From positions 254,118 through 318,117 of the forward strand of contig NZ_OZ201294.1 of NCBI RefSeq assembly GCF_964332355.1: 64,000 nt of DNA, written 5' to 3'. The position numbers and the translations under genes are program-made. The DNA is from Imbroritus primus (lineage in GTDB: Bacteria > Pseudomonadota > Gammaproteobacteria > Burkholderiales > Burkholderiaceae). Below the pieces are notes generated by a model that saw nothing but the letters and a program-made list of their open reading frames with translations, ran no database searches and was not told the DNA's origin. Shown in pieces: positions 33,840 to 42,805 of the stretch. Position 1 is the first letter of the stretch; each line of letters opens with the position of its first letter.

Positions 33840-35216
33840 ATGAAAGCTGATCGCTTGGCTTACGAAGCGCTGGAACTCTACGTGTGGGAAGGCAAGCACG
33901 ATATCGCCGATCGTGTGGCGCGCTTCATGGCGCCGTTCGGCGTCGAGGTCATTCGCGCTGGCGGCATCGATTTCCTGCCGCCCGAACCACGCCTGAAACC
34001 GAGCGTGGCGGTGATCAGCGTATCGGTCATCGACCAGGGCAACTTCACCGCGCTCGACTGGGAAGGCGCGCAAGGCATGCCGGTGATCTGGGTTGCCCAG
34101 CCGCAGCGCAATGTCGATCCGGGCCGTTATCCGCCGGAATATGCGCATATCCTCCAGCACGATTTCACGGGCGCCGACCTGCAGGCGCAGTTACGCAAGC
34201 TGCTGCCGGACCTGAACGCGCCCGCGCCCGAAAAGCCGCAGAACGATCTCGTGGCCGCGTCGCCTGCCATGCGCGATCTGCTGGAAAGCGTCGATACCTT
34301 CGCTGATTGCGACAGCTCAGTGATGCTGTATGGCGAAACGGGTGTCGGCAAGGAGCGCATTGCCCGGCTGTTTCATGAGCGTAACCGTACGTATGGCACA
34401 GGTCCCTTCGTGGGCGTGAATTGCGGTGCGATTCCGGACGGTCTGTTCGAGTCGCTGTTCTTTGGCCACGCGAAGGGCGCCTTCACGGGTGCGCAGTTCG
34501 CGCATCGCGGCTACTTCGAGCAGGCTACGGGCGGCACGCTATTTCTCGACGAAATCGGCGACCTGCCGCTATACCAGCAGGTCAAGCTGCTGCGCGTCAT
34601 CGAGGAAATGGCATTGACGCGCCTTGGCGCGACCGTTCCCGTCAAGCTTGACTTCCGGCTCGTGGCCGCAACCAACAAGGATCTGCGCGGCGCGGTCGCA
34701 GAGGGCAAGTTCCGCGCAGACCTGTACTTCCGTCTGGCCGTGATCGAGCTGCAGATCCCGACGCTGGAGGAGCGCGGTGCGGAAGAAAAAGTCGCGCTGA
34801 TGCAATCCTTCATGCGTGGGGTGATGGGCGAAGCGGAGTATGCCGCCTTGCCGCCGATGCCGGACTGGCTGCATGGCGCCATCGGTAGCGCCTACTTTGC
34901 CGGTAACGTACGCGAGCTGCGCAACCTGGCCGAGCGCCTGAGCATCCTTGTGCGCCAGGCCGGTACATGGGATGCGCGCCGCATGCGGCCGCTGTTCAAC
35001 CATCTGCGGCCCGACAGCTTTGAACCGGCGCCGCGTTCGCTGGCGGTGTCGCCCGCCAGTGCAGAACGGCAACGGATCATCGCAGCCCTTGACGCGAACA
35101 GCTGGCGACGGCAGGATACAGCCGCGAGTCTCGGTATCAGCCGTAAAGTGCTGTGGGAAAAAATGCGCAAGTTCCAGATCGCCGATGCCGAATCGGACGT
35201 GCGCGAACTCGAATAA
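33840..35216 (+). CDS. Sigma-54 activator of the Tad locus with a non-phosphorylatable N-terminal domain
   Basis: The 458-residue protein has an N-terminal domain of about 125 residues resembling a receiver, but the expected Asp site reads VAVISVSV, so phosphorylation is unlikely. The AAA+ domain has Walker A GETGVGKE (about 162-169), an intact GAFTGA loop (about 212-217) and an R-finger region. A Fis-type helix-turn-helix ends the protein (TAASLGISRKVLWEKM). It lies 30 bases after tadG and is probably co-transcribed. It is the best candidate activator for the sigma-54 promoters upstream of the Tad operon. Confidence 0.9.
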   Translation: MKADRLAYEALELYVWEGKHDIADRVARFMAPFGVEVIRAGGIDFLPPEPRLKPSVAVISVSVIDQGNFTALDWEGAQGMPVIWVAQPQRNVDPGRYPPEYAHILQHDFTGADLQAQLRKLLPDLNAPAPEKPQNDLVAASPAMRDLLESVDTFADCDSSVMLYGETGVGKERIARLFHERNRTYGTGPFVGVNCGAIPDGLFESLFFGHAKGAFTGAQFAHRGYFEQATGGTLFLDEIGDLPLYQQVKLLRVIEEMALTRLGATVPVKLDFRLVAATNKDLRGAVAEGKFRADLYFRLAVIELQIPTLEERGAEEKVALMQSFMRGVMGEAEYAALPPMPDWLHGAIGSAYFAGNVRELRNLAERLSILVRQAGTWDARRMRPLFNHLRPDSFEPAPRSLAVSPASAERQRIIAALDANSWRRQDTAASLGISRKVLWEKMRKFQIADAESDVRELE

Positions 35217-35248
35217 TATCCAGGTCAACCCTTGTCTATGAGACCCCT

Positions 35249-35920
35249 ATGAGTCTTCTGCACCGCAACCATCGTGCATGCCTGCGCGCCTTGCCTGCCG
35301 CAGCTGCGCTGGCCATGGCGCTTGCCGCTCCCCAACTGCATGCGCAGATCGCGCCGGCTGCTGCAACACCCGCTGCCGCCACGCCTCCCGCTGCACCGGT
35401 TGCCCCTGCGGCTGGCGGAACCGTGCATGAACTGCAGCAGCTGATCCAGTCGCAGAAACTGGTCGAGATGCGCACCGCCTATAACGGCAACTTCGGTACC
35501 AGCATGCTGTATCACCCGGAGAAGATGACCTTCTACGTGGCGATGTTCCAGCAGAAGAATTTCTGGCGCGTGGTCAAGACCACGTCCAGGGTGCGCGCCG
35601 ATGCCGTGTTTCGCGACTTCAACCGCGAGACCGATACGATGGCCCAGGCCGAGCTGAAGATCATCCAGCTCGACGCACAGAAGGACATGGCGGAGAAATC
35701 CATCGCCGAGAGCGAAGCCCGGCTGCGTGGCCTGGAAGCTGATCTGGCCATCCAGCGCCAGCAGGAACAGCAGGCACGTGCCCTGCAGCAGGCCGCCAAC
35801 GAACAGGCCAAGGCCCTCGATGTCGAGCAGCGCGCCATGCGCATGCGTCTGAACGAACTGCAGCGCCGCATCGACACGCTCGAGGCGCAGACCAACGCAG
35901 TGCAAGGCAAGAAGCGCTGA
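35249..35920 (+). CDS. DUF2968 exported protein
   Basis: The 223-residue protein has a signal peptide ending near LHAQ and an Ala/Pro/Thr-rich linker. The DUF2968 domain contains VHELQQLIQSQKLVEMRTAYNG and FYVAMFQQKNFWRVVKT, and is followed by a long coiled coil (about 145-220) rich in Gln, Glu, Ala and Leu. The family is typical of Burkholderiales and of unknown function. It follows the sigma-54 activator by 32 bases and may be the last gene of the Tad transcript. Confidence 0.85.
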   Translation: MSLLHRNHRACLRALPAAAALAMALAAPQLHAQIAPAAATPAAATPPAAPVAPAAGGTVHELQQLIQSQKLVEMRTAYNGNFGTSMLYHPEKMTFYVAMFQQKNFWRVVKTTSRVRADAVFRDFNRETDTMAQAELKIIQLDAQKDMAEKSIAESEARLRGLEADLAIQRQQEQQARALQQAANEQAKALDVEQRAMRMRLNELQRRIDTLEAQTNAVQGKKR

Positions 35921-35927
35921 ATGAAAA

Positions 35928-35948
35928 CGGGCCGGTCATGCCGGCCCG
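35928..35948. terminator. Hairpin after the DUF2968 gene
   Basis: CGGGCCGG and CCGGCCCG form a perfect 8-base stem with a 5-base loop, eight bases after the stop codon. Rightward no T-run follows. Leftward it is followed by TTTTCAT, so it may end transcription from the HIT-protein gene as well. Confidence 0.55.
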
Positions 35949-36110
35949 AGGTTCCGCGATGCGCTCCGGTACACGCCTGAGTTGCGCTGTATCCATCTCC
36001 TTGTTTAGCAAGGGATTATGGGCGCAGAAACGGGTACGCCCCACGATCAGAAGGGGCGCTCCCCAACGGATATCAAACGTACATTGACGTGTATCCGCAG
36101 GTGCGGGGAA

Positions 36111-36536
36111 TCAGCCGCGCAAGGCCGCGCTGATCTGTTCCGCGAGTTCGGCCAGTCGCGCTTCATCGCCTTCCACGCGACCGTGCGGGCGCAGCCCATG
36201 CGCTTCCTGCATCGGGATGATATGGAAATGAAAATGCGGAACCGTCTGGCCGGCGGCGGCGCCATTGAACTGCGCCAGGCGGATGCCCGGCGCCTGCGTG
36301 ACCTGGCGCACGGCGGCGGCAACGCGCTTGGTGACGCGTGCCACGGCCTCGAGCGAGGCTTCCGACAGTTCGAACAGCGTTTCTGCCGCTTCGCGCGGAA
36401 TCACCAGCACATGCCCATCGGCCTGCGGAAAGCGATCCATGATGCAGATGACCTGGTCATCCTCGTACACCCGTAGTGCAGGCAGTTCGTTGCGCAGGAT
36501 GCGCGCGAAAATGTTCTGGGGATCATAGCCGGCCAC
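36111..36536 (-). CDS. HIT family nucleotide hydrolase
   Basis: The 141-residue protein starts at GTG 36536, with AAGGAG upstream. It carries the histidine triad HFHFHIIP (about 101-108), which hydrolyses purine nucleoside phosphoramidates or dinucleotides, and the usual early segment VYEDDQVICIMDRFPQADGH. Specific substrate is not deducible. It is in the same orientation as the formate dehydrogenase genes, 56 bases after fdsD, so it could be a distal gene of that transcript. Confidence 0.9.
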   Translation of the reverse strand: MAGYDPQNIFARILRNELPALRVYEDDQVICIMDRFPQADGHVLVIPREAAETLFELSEASLEAVARVTKRVAAAVRQVTQAPGIRLAQFNGAAAGQTVPHFHFHIIPMQEAHGLRPHGRVEGDEARLAELAEQISAALRG

Positions 36537-36592
36537 GAAACGCTCCTTCTTGAAAGCATGTGCCGATTATAGCCGCCATGCGGCCTGCCGGA

Positions 36593-36820
36593 TCATGCCG
36601 TGGCGCGCTCGCCGAGCCGGCGGATGGCCGCCGCGGCGAGCGGCGTGAGCCCGAGTGCCTCGGCTTCCGCCAGGCGCTGCTGGATGGTGTCGCGCATGCG
36701 CGGGTCCCAGGAGCGCTTGATATGCGAGGAGACTTCCTGCGTGGCGTATTCCTTGTCGGGGTAGATCTCGAAGTAGCCCCCGATCTGGTTGGCCATCTTG
36801 ACGAGCGATGCGAGGTCCAT
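36593..36820 (-). CDS. fdsD: Formate dehydrogenase delta subunit
   Basis: The 75-residue protein begins MDLASLVKMANQIGGYF and contains HIKRSWDPRMR, the FdsD signature. FdsD is a small accessory or structural subunit of the soluble NAD-dependent formate dehydrogenase. It is the fifth gene of the fdsGBACD-type operon, 44 bases after fdhD. Confidence 0.92.
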   Translation of the reverse strand: MDLASLVKMANQIGGYFEIYPDKEYATQEVSSHIKRSWDPRMRDTIQQRLAEAEALGLTPLAAAAIRRLGERATA

Positions 36821-36864
36821 GGTCGGTTCCGTCGTGGTCGGTGGTATCCGGTTCGCCGGATACG

Positions 36865-37698
36865 TCAGGTGTAATAGGAAAAACGTCCGGCGCGCGCAAA
36901 GCCGACCAGCGCCACATTGGCCTCGGCCGCCACGCGCACGGCGTAAGCCGTTGGTGCGGAGACGGCGGCGAGCAGGCTGATGCCCTGGCTCGCGGCTTTC
37001 TGCACCATCTCGACGCTGGCGCGGCTGGTGACCGCGACGAAGCCTGCCGTCAGGTCGATGCTGGAGTGCGCGAGGGCGCCGATCAGCTTGTCGAGCGCAT
37101 TGTGGCGGCCGACATCCTCGCGGGCGAGCAGCAGGTTGCCGTCGAGATCGGCCCAGGCCGCGGCATGGGCGCCGCCGGTCAGGGTGTGCAGGGGCTGGTG
37201 CGCCGGCAGTTCGGTCATGGCGCGCAGGATGACATCGTCATGCACGCGCACGCGCTGCGCCAGTGGCGCCGGATGGCGGACCGCCGCCTCCAGGCTCTCG
37301 ACGCCGCACAGCCCGCAGCCGGTGCGGCCGGTCAGGTTGCGGCGCCGCGCCTTGAGGGCGGCAAAGCGTGCCGATGCGATCTCGATCTGCACTTCCACGC
37401 CCAGTTCGCCGGGCTGCACCACGATGTCGTAGATTTCGCGGCGCTGTGCGACGATGCCCTCGGTCAGCGAGAAGCCCAGTGCAAAATCCTCGAGATCGGC
37501 CGGCGTGGCCAGCATCACGGCGTGCGACACGCCGTTGTAGACCAGCGCCACCGGCACTTCCTCGGCGACGATGTCCATGCCGTCGAGCCGACCTTCACGG
37601 TTGACCTGCACCGTGCGGTACGTCACGTGTGTGCGCCGTTCCTGCGGCGGCACGCTGTCGTGCCCGGGCAGGTCGGTGGCGTGGGCGCGGGCCAGCAT
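36865..37698 (-). CDS. fdhD: Formate dehydrogenase accessory sulfurtransferase
   Basis: The 277-residue protein, called FdsC in Cupriavidus-type operons, is needed to sulfurate the bis-MGD cofactor and insert it into the formate dehydrogenase alpha subunit. It has EEVPVALVYNG, the Cys motif GCGLCG (about 127-132) and EDVGRHNALDKL. The ATG at 37698 lies one base after the fdsA stop (TGACATG), so I chose it over the longer frame from 37731. Confidence 0.93.
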   Translation of the reverse strand: MLARAHATDLPGHDSVPPQERRTHVTYRTVQVNREGRLDGMDIVAEEVPVALVYNGVSHAVMLATPADLEDFALGFSLTEGIVAQRREIYDIVVQPGELGVEVQIEIASARFAALKARRRNLTGRTGCGLCGVESLEAAVRHPAPLAQRVRVHDDVILRAMTELPAHQPLHTLTGGAHAAAWADLDGNLLLAREDVGRHNALDKLIGALAHSSIDLTAGFVAVTSRASVEMVQKAASQGISLLAAVSAPTAYAVRVAAEANVALVGFARAGRFSYYT

Positions 37699-37699
37699 G

Positions 37700-40585
37700 T
37701 CAGGCCTGCACCTTGTCGTGTTTCTTGCCACCCTGGCTGTCGCGCTGCGGCAGGAAGCGCAGCTGCGCCTCGGTAAAGCTGCGATGGCGCTGTTGCCACT
37801 CCGCCGGCTGCGTCACCGGCAGCACCTGCACGGCCGTTACCTTGTATTCGGGGCAGTTGGTGGCCCAGTCCGAGTTGTCGGTGGTGATCACGTTCGCGCC
37901 CGACTCGGGAAAGTGGAAGGTGGTGTACACCACGCCCGGCTGCATGCGCTCGGTGATGGTGGCGCGCAGTACCGTCTCGCCGGCGCGGCTCGCAATACCG
38001 ACCCAGTCGCCTTCAGTAATGCCGCGTTCCTCGGCATCGTGCGGATGAATTTCCAGCCGGTCCTCGCCGTGCCACATTGAGTTGGCGGTGCGCCGCGTCT
38101 GCGCGCCGACGTTGTATTGGGAGAGGATGCGACCCGTGGTCAGGATCAGCGGATAACGCGCGTTGACGCGTTCTTCCGTCGGCACATACTGCGTGGGCAT
38201 GAAGCGGCCCTTGCCGCGTACGAAGGCATCGATGTGCATGATTGGCGTGCCTTGCGGTGCAGCTTCGTTGCATGGCCACTGGATGCTGCCGAGTTCCTCG
38301 AGGCGCGCGTAGCTCACGCCATGGAAGGTCGGCGTCAGGCGGGCAATCTCGTCCATGATCTCGGACGGGTCGCGATACTGCATCGGATAGCCGAGCGCGT
38401 TGGCGAGCGCCTGCGTCACCTCCCAGTCCGCATAGCCGGCCAGCGGCGGCATCACCTTGCGTACGCGCGAGATGCGCCGCTCGGCGTTGGTGAAGGTACC
38501 GTCCTTTTCCAGGAAGCTCGAACCCGGCAGGAAGATATGCGCGAACTTGGCGGTCTCGTTCAGGAACAGGTCCTGCACGATCACGCATTCCATGGCGCGT
38601 AGCGCCGCCTCCACATGCTGGGTGTTGGGATCGGACTGGACGATGTCCTCGCCTTCGATGTACATGCCGCGATAACTGCCATCGAGCGCGGCCTCGAACA
38701 TGTTGGGAATGCGCAGGCCCGGTTCGGCATCGAGCGTCACGCCCCATGCGGCTTCGAACTGCTGGCGCACGGTGCTGTCCGACACGTGGCGGTAGCCCGG
38801 CAGCTCGTGCGGGAACGAGCCCATGTCGCACGAGCCCTGCACATTGTTCTGGCCGCGCAGCGGGTTCACGCCCACGCCCATGCGGCCGACGTTGCCGGTG
38901 GCCATGGCGAGGTTGGCGATGCCCATCACTGTGGTCGAACCCTGGCTGTGTTCGGTCACGCCAAGCCCGTAGTAGATGGCTGCGTTGCCGCCCGTGGCAT
39001 ACAGGCGCGCCGCCTGCCGCACGGCTTCGGCCGGCACGCCGGTCACCGCTTCGGTTGCTTCGGGAGAGTTCTCGGGCTGCGCGACGAAGGTGCGCCACAT
39101 CTCGAACGAGGGCAGCTCGCAGCGTTCCCGTACGAAGGCCTCGTCGACCAGCCCCTCGGTGACGATCACGTGCGCCAGCGCATTGACGATGGCGACGTTG
39201 GTGCCGGGCATCAGCTTCAGATGATGGTCAGCTGCAACGTGCGGCGTCTTTACCAGCTCGATCGAACGCGGGTCGACCACGATCAGCCTGGCGCCCTCGC
39301 GGATCCGGCGCTTGAGTTGCGAGCCGAACACCGGGTGGCCCTCGGTCGGGTTGGCGCCGATCACCATGATGACATCGGCTTCCATCACCGAATCGAAAGT
39401 CTGCGTGCCGGCCGATTCGCCGAGCGTCTGCTTCAGGCCATAGCCGGTTGGCGAGTGGCACACGCGGGCGCAGGTGTCGACGTTGTTGTTGCCGAATACG
39501 GCGCGCACCAGTTTCTGTACCAGATAGGTTTCTTCATTCGTGCAGCGCGACGACGTGATGCCGCCGATGGCGCCGCGGCCATGCTTGGCCTGAATGCGCC
39601 GCAGCTCGGAGGCGGCATGGCTGAGCGCTTCTTCCCACGACACCTCGCGCCATGGTTCGTCGATGCTGGCGCGGATCATGGGCGACGTGATGCGGTCTGC
39701 GTGGGTGGCATAGCCCCACGCGAAGCGGCCCTTCACGCAGGAATGGCCGTGATTCGCTCCGCCATCCTTGTGCGGCACCATGCGCACGACTTCATTGCCT
39801 TTCACTTCCGCCTTGAACGAGCAGCCCACGCCGCAGTAGGCGCAGGTCGTGACCACGCTCTTCTCGGCCTGGCCTTTCTCGATCACGGTCTTTTCCATCA
39901 GCGTGGCCGTCGGGCACGCCTGCACGCAGGCGCCGCACGACACGCATTCCGATTCCATGAACGGCTGGCTTTCACCGGGCGACACGCGCGATTCGAAGCC
40001 GCGCCCGGAAATCGTCAGCGCGAACGTGCCCTGCGTTTCCTCGCAGGCGCGCACGCAGCGGTTGCAGACAATGCATTTGGACGGGTCGTAGGTGAAATAG
40101 GGGTTCGACTCGTCCTTGCACATCGCGCTGGCGCTGTCGAAGTGGTTCGCGCCCTCCATGCCGTAGCGCACCTCGCGCAGGCCCACCACGCCGGCCATGT
40201 CCTGCAGCTCGCAGTTGCCGTTGGCGCCGCAGGTCAGGCAGTCGAGCGGATGGTCGGAGATATACAGTTCCATCACCCCACGGCGCAGCTCGGCCAGCTT
40301 GCTGCTTTGCGTGCGTACCCGCATGCCGGGTTCGACCAGCGTCGTGCAGGAGGCGGGATAACCGCGCCGGCCTTCGATCTCGACGAGGCACAGGCGGCAC
40401 GAGCCGAACGGTTCGAGGCTGTCGGTGGCGCACAGCTTGGGAATGGCGTTGCCGAGTTCCTGCGCGGCGCGCATCACCGAGGTGCCGGCGGGGACGGATA
40501 CTTCGAGTCCGTCGATGGTCAGGCTCACCAGCTGCTCGGACTGCCGCGCCGGGGTACCGTAGTCTGTTTCTCGGGCAAGTGACAT
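37700..40585 (-). CDS. fdsA: NAD-dependent formate dehydrogenase, catalytic alpha subunit
   Basis: The 961-residue molybdenum or tungsten enzyme oxidises formate to CO2. The N-terminal NuoG-like part (about 15-250) holds a 2Fe-2S site (GSCRLCLVEIEG), a His/Cys-ligated cluster (DHPLDCLTCGANGNCELQ) and a double 4Fe-4S ferredoxin region (CIVCNRCVRACEE, CVSCGACVQACP). The catalytic part begins with CAYCGVGCSFK. The metal-ligand region DTCARVCHSPTGYGL carries Cys, not selenocysteine, with the adjacent catalytic His. Order and length match FdsA of Cupriavidus. Confidence 0.95.
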   Translation of the reverse strand: MSLARETDYGTPARQSEQLVSLTIDGLEVSVPAGTSVMRAAQELGNAIPKLCATDSLEPFGSCRLCLVEIEGRRGYPASCTTLVEPGMRVRTQSSKLAELRRGVMELYISDHPLDCLTCGANGNCELQDMAGVVGLREVRYGMEGANHFDSASAMCKDESNPYFTYDPSKCIVCNRCVRACEETQGTFALTISGRGFESRVSPGESQPFMESECVSCGACVQACPTATLMEKTVIEKGQAEKSVVTTCAYCGVGCSFKAEVKGNEVVRMVPHKDGGANHGHSCVKGRFAWGYATHADRITSPMIRASIDEPWREVSWEEALSHAASELRRIQAKHGRGAIGGITSSRCTNEETYLVQKLVRAVFGNNNVDTCARVCHSPTGYGLKQTLGESAGTQTFDSVMEADVIMVIGANPTEGHPVFGSQLKRRIREGARLIVVDPRSIELVKTPHVAADHHLKLMPGTNVAIVNALAHVIVTEGLVDEAFVRERCELPSFEMWRTFVAQPENSPEATEAVTGVPAEAVRQAARLYATGGNAAIYYGLGVTEHSQGSTTVMGIANLAMATGNVGRMGVGVNPLRGQNNVQGSCDMGSFPHELPGYRHVSDSTVRQQFEAAWGVTLDAEPGLRIPNMFEAALDGSYRGMYIEGEDIVQSDPNTQHVEAALRAMECVIVQDLFLNETAKFAHIFLPGSSFLEKDGTFTNAERRISRVRKVMPPLAGYADWEVTQALANALGYPMQYRDPSEIMDEIARLTPTFHGVSYARLEELGSIQWPCNEAAPQGTPIMHIDAFVRGKGRFMPTQYVPTEERVNARYPLILTTGRILSQYNVGAQTRRTANSMWHGEDRLEIHPHDAEERGITEGDWVGIASRAGETVLRATITERMQPGVVYTTFHFPESGANVITTDNSDWATNCPEYKVTAVQVLPVTQPAEWQQRHRSFTEAQLRFLPQRDSQGGKKHDKVQA

Positions 40586-40612
40586 GGATGTCTCCCTGAA
40601 ATCTTGAGTGCG

Positions 40613-42163
40613 TCAGGCGGCCCGTTCGGTGCCGAAGTCTTCCGCGAAATGATTGAGCGCCGACAGCACGGGGAAGGGCGCCATGCCACCGAGAGCGCAC
40701 AGCGAGCCGGCCAGCATGGTGTCGCACAGGGAGCGCAGCAGGACCACGTTCTTTTCGCGCTCTTCGTCGGCCACGATGCGGTCGATGACTTCCACGCCGC
40801 GCGTCGAGCCGATCCGGCACGGCGTGCACTTGCCGCACGATTCGGCGGCGCAGAATTCCATTGCATAGCGCGCCATGTGTGCCATGTCGACGGTATCGTC
40901 GAAGGCCACCAGGCCGCCATGGCCGACCATGGCCTGGATGGCGGCATAGGCTTCGTAATCGAGCGGCACGTCGAACTGGCTCTCCGGCACGTAGGCGCCG
41001 AGCGGCCCACCGACCTGCACGGCGCGGATCGGCCGGCCCGAGGCGGAGCCGCCGCCGTAGTCGTACAACAACTCGCGCAGCGTCACGCCGAAGGCTTTTT
41101 CGACCAGCCCGCCGTGCTTCAGATTGCCTGTCAGCTGGAACGGCAGCGTCCCGCGCGAACGGCCCATGCCGTAGTTCTGGTAGAACGCCGCGCCTTTGTC
41201 GAGGATGATCGGCACCGAGGCAAAGGTCATCACGTTGTTGATGACCGTGGGCTTGCCGAACAGGCCCTGCAACGCCGGCAATGGCGGCTTGAAGCGCACG
41301 ATGCCGCGCTTGCCTTCGAGGCTTTCCAGCAGGGAGGTTTCCTCGCCGCAGATATACGCGCCTGCCCCCATGCGGACTTCCAGTTCGAAGGCGTGGCCCG
41401 AGCCAAGTACGTCCACGCCCAGATAGCCGCCGGCACGGGCGCGTTCGATGGCGGCGCGCAGTGCCTTCACGCTGTGCGGGTATTCCGAGCGGACGTAGAT
41501 GTAGCCCTGAGTCGCACCCACCGCGAGGCCGGCGATGGTCATGCCTTCGATGAGGCAGTACGGATCGCCTTCCATCAACATGCGGTCGGAGAAGGTGCCC
41601 GAATCGCCTTCGTCGGCATTGCACACGATGTACTTCTGCGCAGCCTGCGCATTCAGGACCGTGTTCCACTTGATGCCGGTCGGAAAAGCCGCGCCACCGC
41701 GTCCGCGCAGGCCGGAGTCGGTGACGGCGCGCACGATGTCCGCGCCTGCCATGGCGAGGGCATTGCGCAGGCCGCGATAACCGCCATGTGCGGTGTAATC
41801 GTCGAGCGACAGCGGATCGATGATGCCGACGCGTGCGAAGGTCAGGCGTTCCTGTTTCTTCAGGTAGGGCAGTTCCTCGGTCAGGCCGAGGCACAGCGGG
41901 TGCTGGCAGTCCGTGCCTTGGGTCAGGAAGCCGGCGTCGAACAGCGCCGCGACATCCTGCGGCCTGACCGGACCGAAGGCCACCCGTCCCGCCGGCGTTT
42001 CCACCTCGACCAGCGGCTCCAGCCAGAACATGCCGCGCGAACCGTTGCGCACCATCTCGATGGCGGCGCCACGCTGTTCAGCCTCGCGCTGCAGCGCCTG
42101 GGCGACGCGTTCCGCACCGAGCGACAGTGCGCTCGAATCGATGGGGACGTAGATGCGGGTCAT
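40613..42163 (-). CDS. fdsB: NAD-dependent formate dehydrogenase, beta subunit (FMN/NADH module)
   Basis: The 516-residue NuoF-like subunit passes electrons to NAD+. The N-terminal thioredoxin-like part (about 1-110) is followed by the FMN/NADH domain (GLRGRGGAAFPTGIKW; ADEGDSGTFSDR; GAGAYICGEETSLLESLEG) and a 4Fe-4S site ESCGKCTPCRIG near residue 435. It overlaps fdsG by four bases (ATGA). Confidence 0.95.
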   Translation of the reverse strand: MTRIYVPIDSSALSLGAERVAQALQREAEQRGAAIEMVRNGSRGMFWLEPLVEVETPAGRVAFGPVRPQDVAALFDAGFLTQGTDCQHPLCLGLTEELPYLKKQERLTFARVGIIDPLSLDDYTAHGGYRGLRNALAMAGADIVRAVTDSGLRGRGGAAFPTGIKWNTVLNAQAAQKYIVCNADEGDSGTFSDRMLMEGDPYCLIEGMTIAGLAVGATQGYIYVRSEYPHSVKALRAAIERARAGGYLGVDVLGSGHAFELEVRMGAGAYICGEETSLLESLEGKRGIVRFKPPLPALQGLFGKPTVINNVMTFASVPIILDKGAAFYQNYGMGRSRGTLPFQLTGNLKHGGLVEKAFGVTLRELLYDYGGGSASGRPIRAVQVGGPLGAYVPESQFDVPLDYEAYAAIQAMVGHGGLVAFDDTVDMAHMARYAMEFCAAESCGKCTPCRIGSTRGVEVIDRIVADEEREKNVVLLRSLCDTMLAGSLCALGGMAPFPVLSALNHFAEDFGTERAA

Positions 42164-42663
42164 GATGCCTCCCGGGTTGTGCCGCGCAGTTCCTGCAGGT
42201 AGGCATCGAAGGTTGCGGTATCGACGCGGCCGACGACTTCGTCATCCACCACCATCGACGGGCCGCAAGCGCAATTGCCGAGGCAGTACACCGGTTCCAG
42301 CGTCACGGCGTGGTCGGCCGAGGTCTCGTGATAATCGCAGCCAAGCATGTGCTTGGCATGCGCTTCGAGCGCTGCCGCCCCCATCGACTGGCAGGCCTCG
42401 GCGCGGCAGATCTGCACCACATGGCGACCGGGCGCGTGGCGGCGGAAATGATGATAGAAGCTGATCACGCCGTGCACTTCGGCGCGTGACAGGTTCAGCG
42501 TCGAGGCAATCACTGCGACGGCTTCGTCCGGCACGTAGCGGAATTCATCCTGCAAGGCATGCAGCATGGGCAGCAGGGCCCCCGGCATCTGCCGGTGCGC
42601 CTGGGCGATTTCCCAGATGCGCTGCACGCGCGCCTGGGCCTGGGGGGACTGTGGAGCATTCAC
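42160..42663 (-). CDS. fdsG: NAD-dependent formate dehydrogenase, gamma subunit
   Basis: The 167-residue NuoE-like subunit carries a 2Fe-2S cluster with ligands in CRAEACQSMG (about 85-94) and YCLGNCACGP (about 126-135). It is the first gene of the leftward fds operon. Ribosome site GCAGGAGA lies upstream of the ATG at 42663. The promoter should be in the 142-base divergent region to fdsR. Confidence 0.95.
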   Translation of the reverse strand: MNAPQSPQAQARVQRIWEIAQAHRQMPGALLPMLHALQDEFRYVPDEAVAVIASTLNLSRAEVHGVISFYHHFRRHAPGRHVVQICRAEACQSMGAAALEAHAKHMLGCDYHETSADHAVTLEPVYCLGNCACGPSMVVDDEVVGRVDTATFDAYLQELRGTTREAS

Positions 42664-42805
42664 GTTCGTCTCCTGCTCGCAATGCTTGCGATGACGCCTG
42701 CAATGGCTTCTAATAGGAATTCAATTGCATAAGTTGCACAAAGTGCCCCTATGCTTTGATTGGCAAGGTATCATTGGCACTCTGCTCGCCACAATATGAA
42801 TTTTT
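42664..42805. promoter_or_regulatory. Divergent fdsG/fdsR control region
   Basis: This AT-richer 142-base region carries a 14-base-period direct repeat (ATTGGCA twice, 42759-42765 and 42773-42779 approximately) and the dyad-like TTGCATAAGTTGCA (about 42724-42737), both possible LysR-family sites. Exact promoter elements are not clear. Confidence 0.45.

Noticed and set aside
38615..40582. 655-codon open frame antisense to fdsA
   Set aside because: It mirrors the third-codon-position GC bias of fdsA. It has no family motifs, and fdsA is fully supported.
42773..42788. Sigma-54-like TGGCACTCTGCTCGCC before fdsR
   Set aside because: The -12 element reads TCGC, and the predicted start would leave almost no leader before the ATG at 42806. 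It was judged a chance match.
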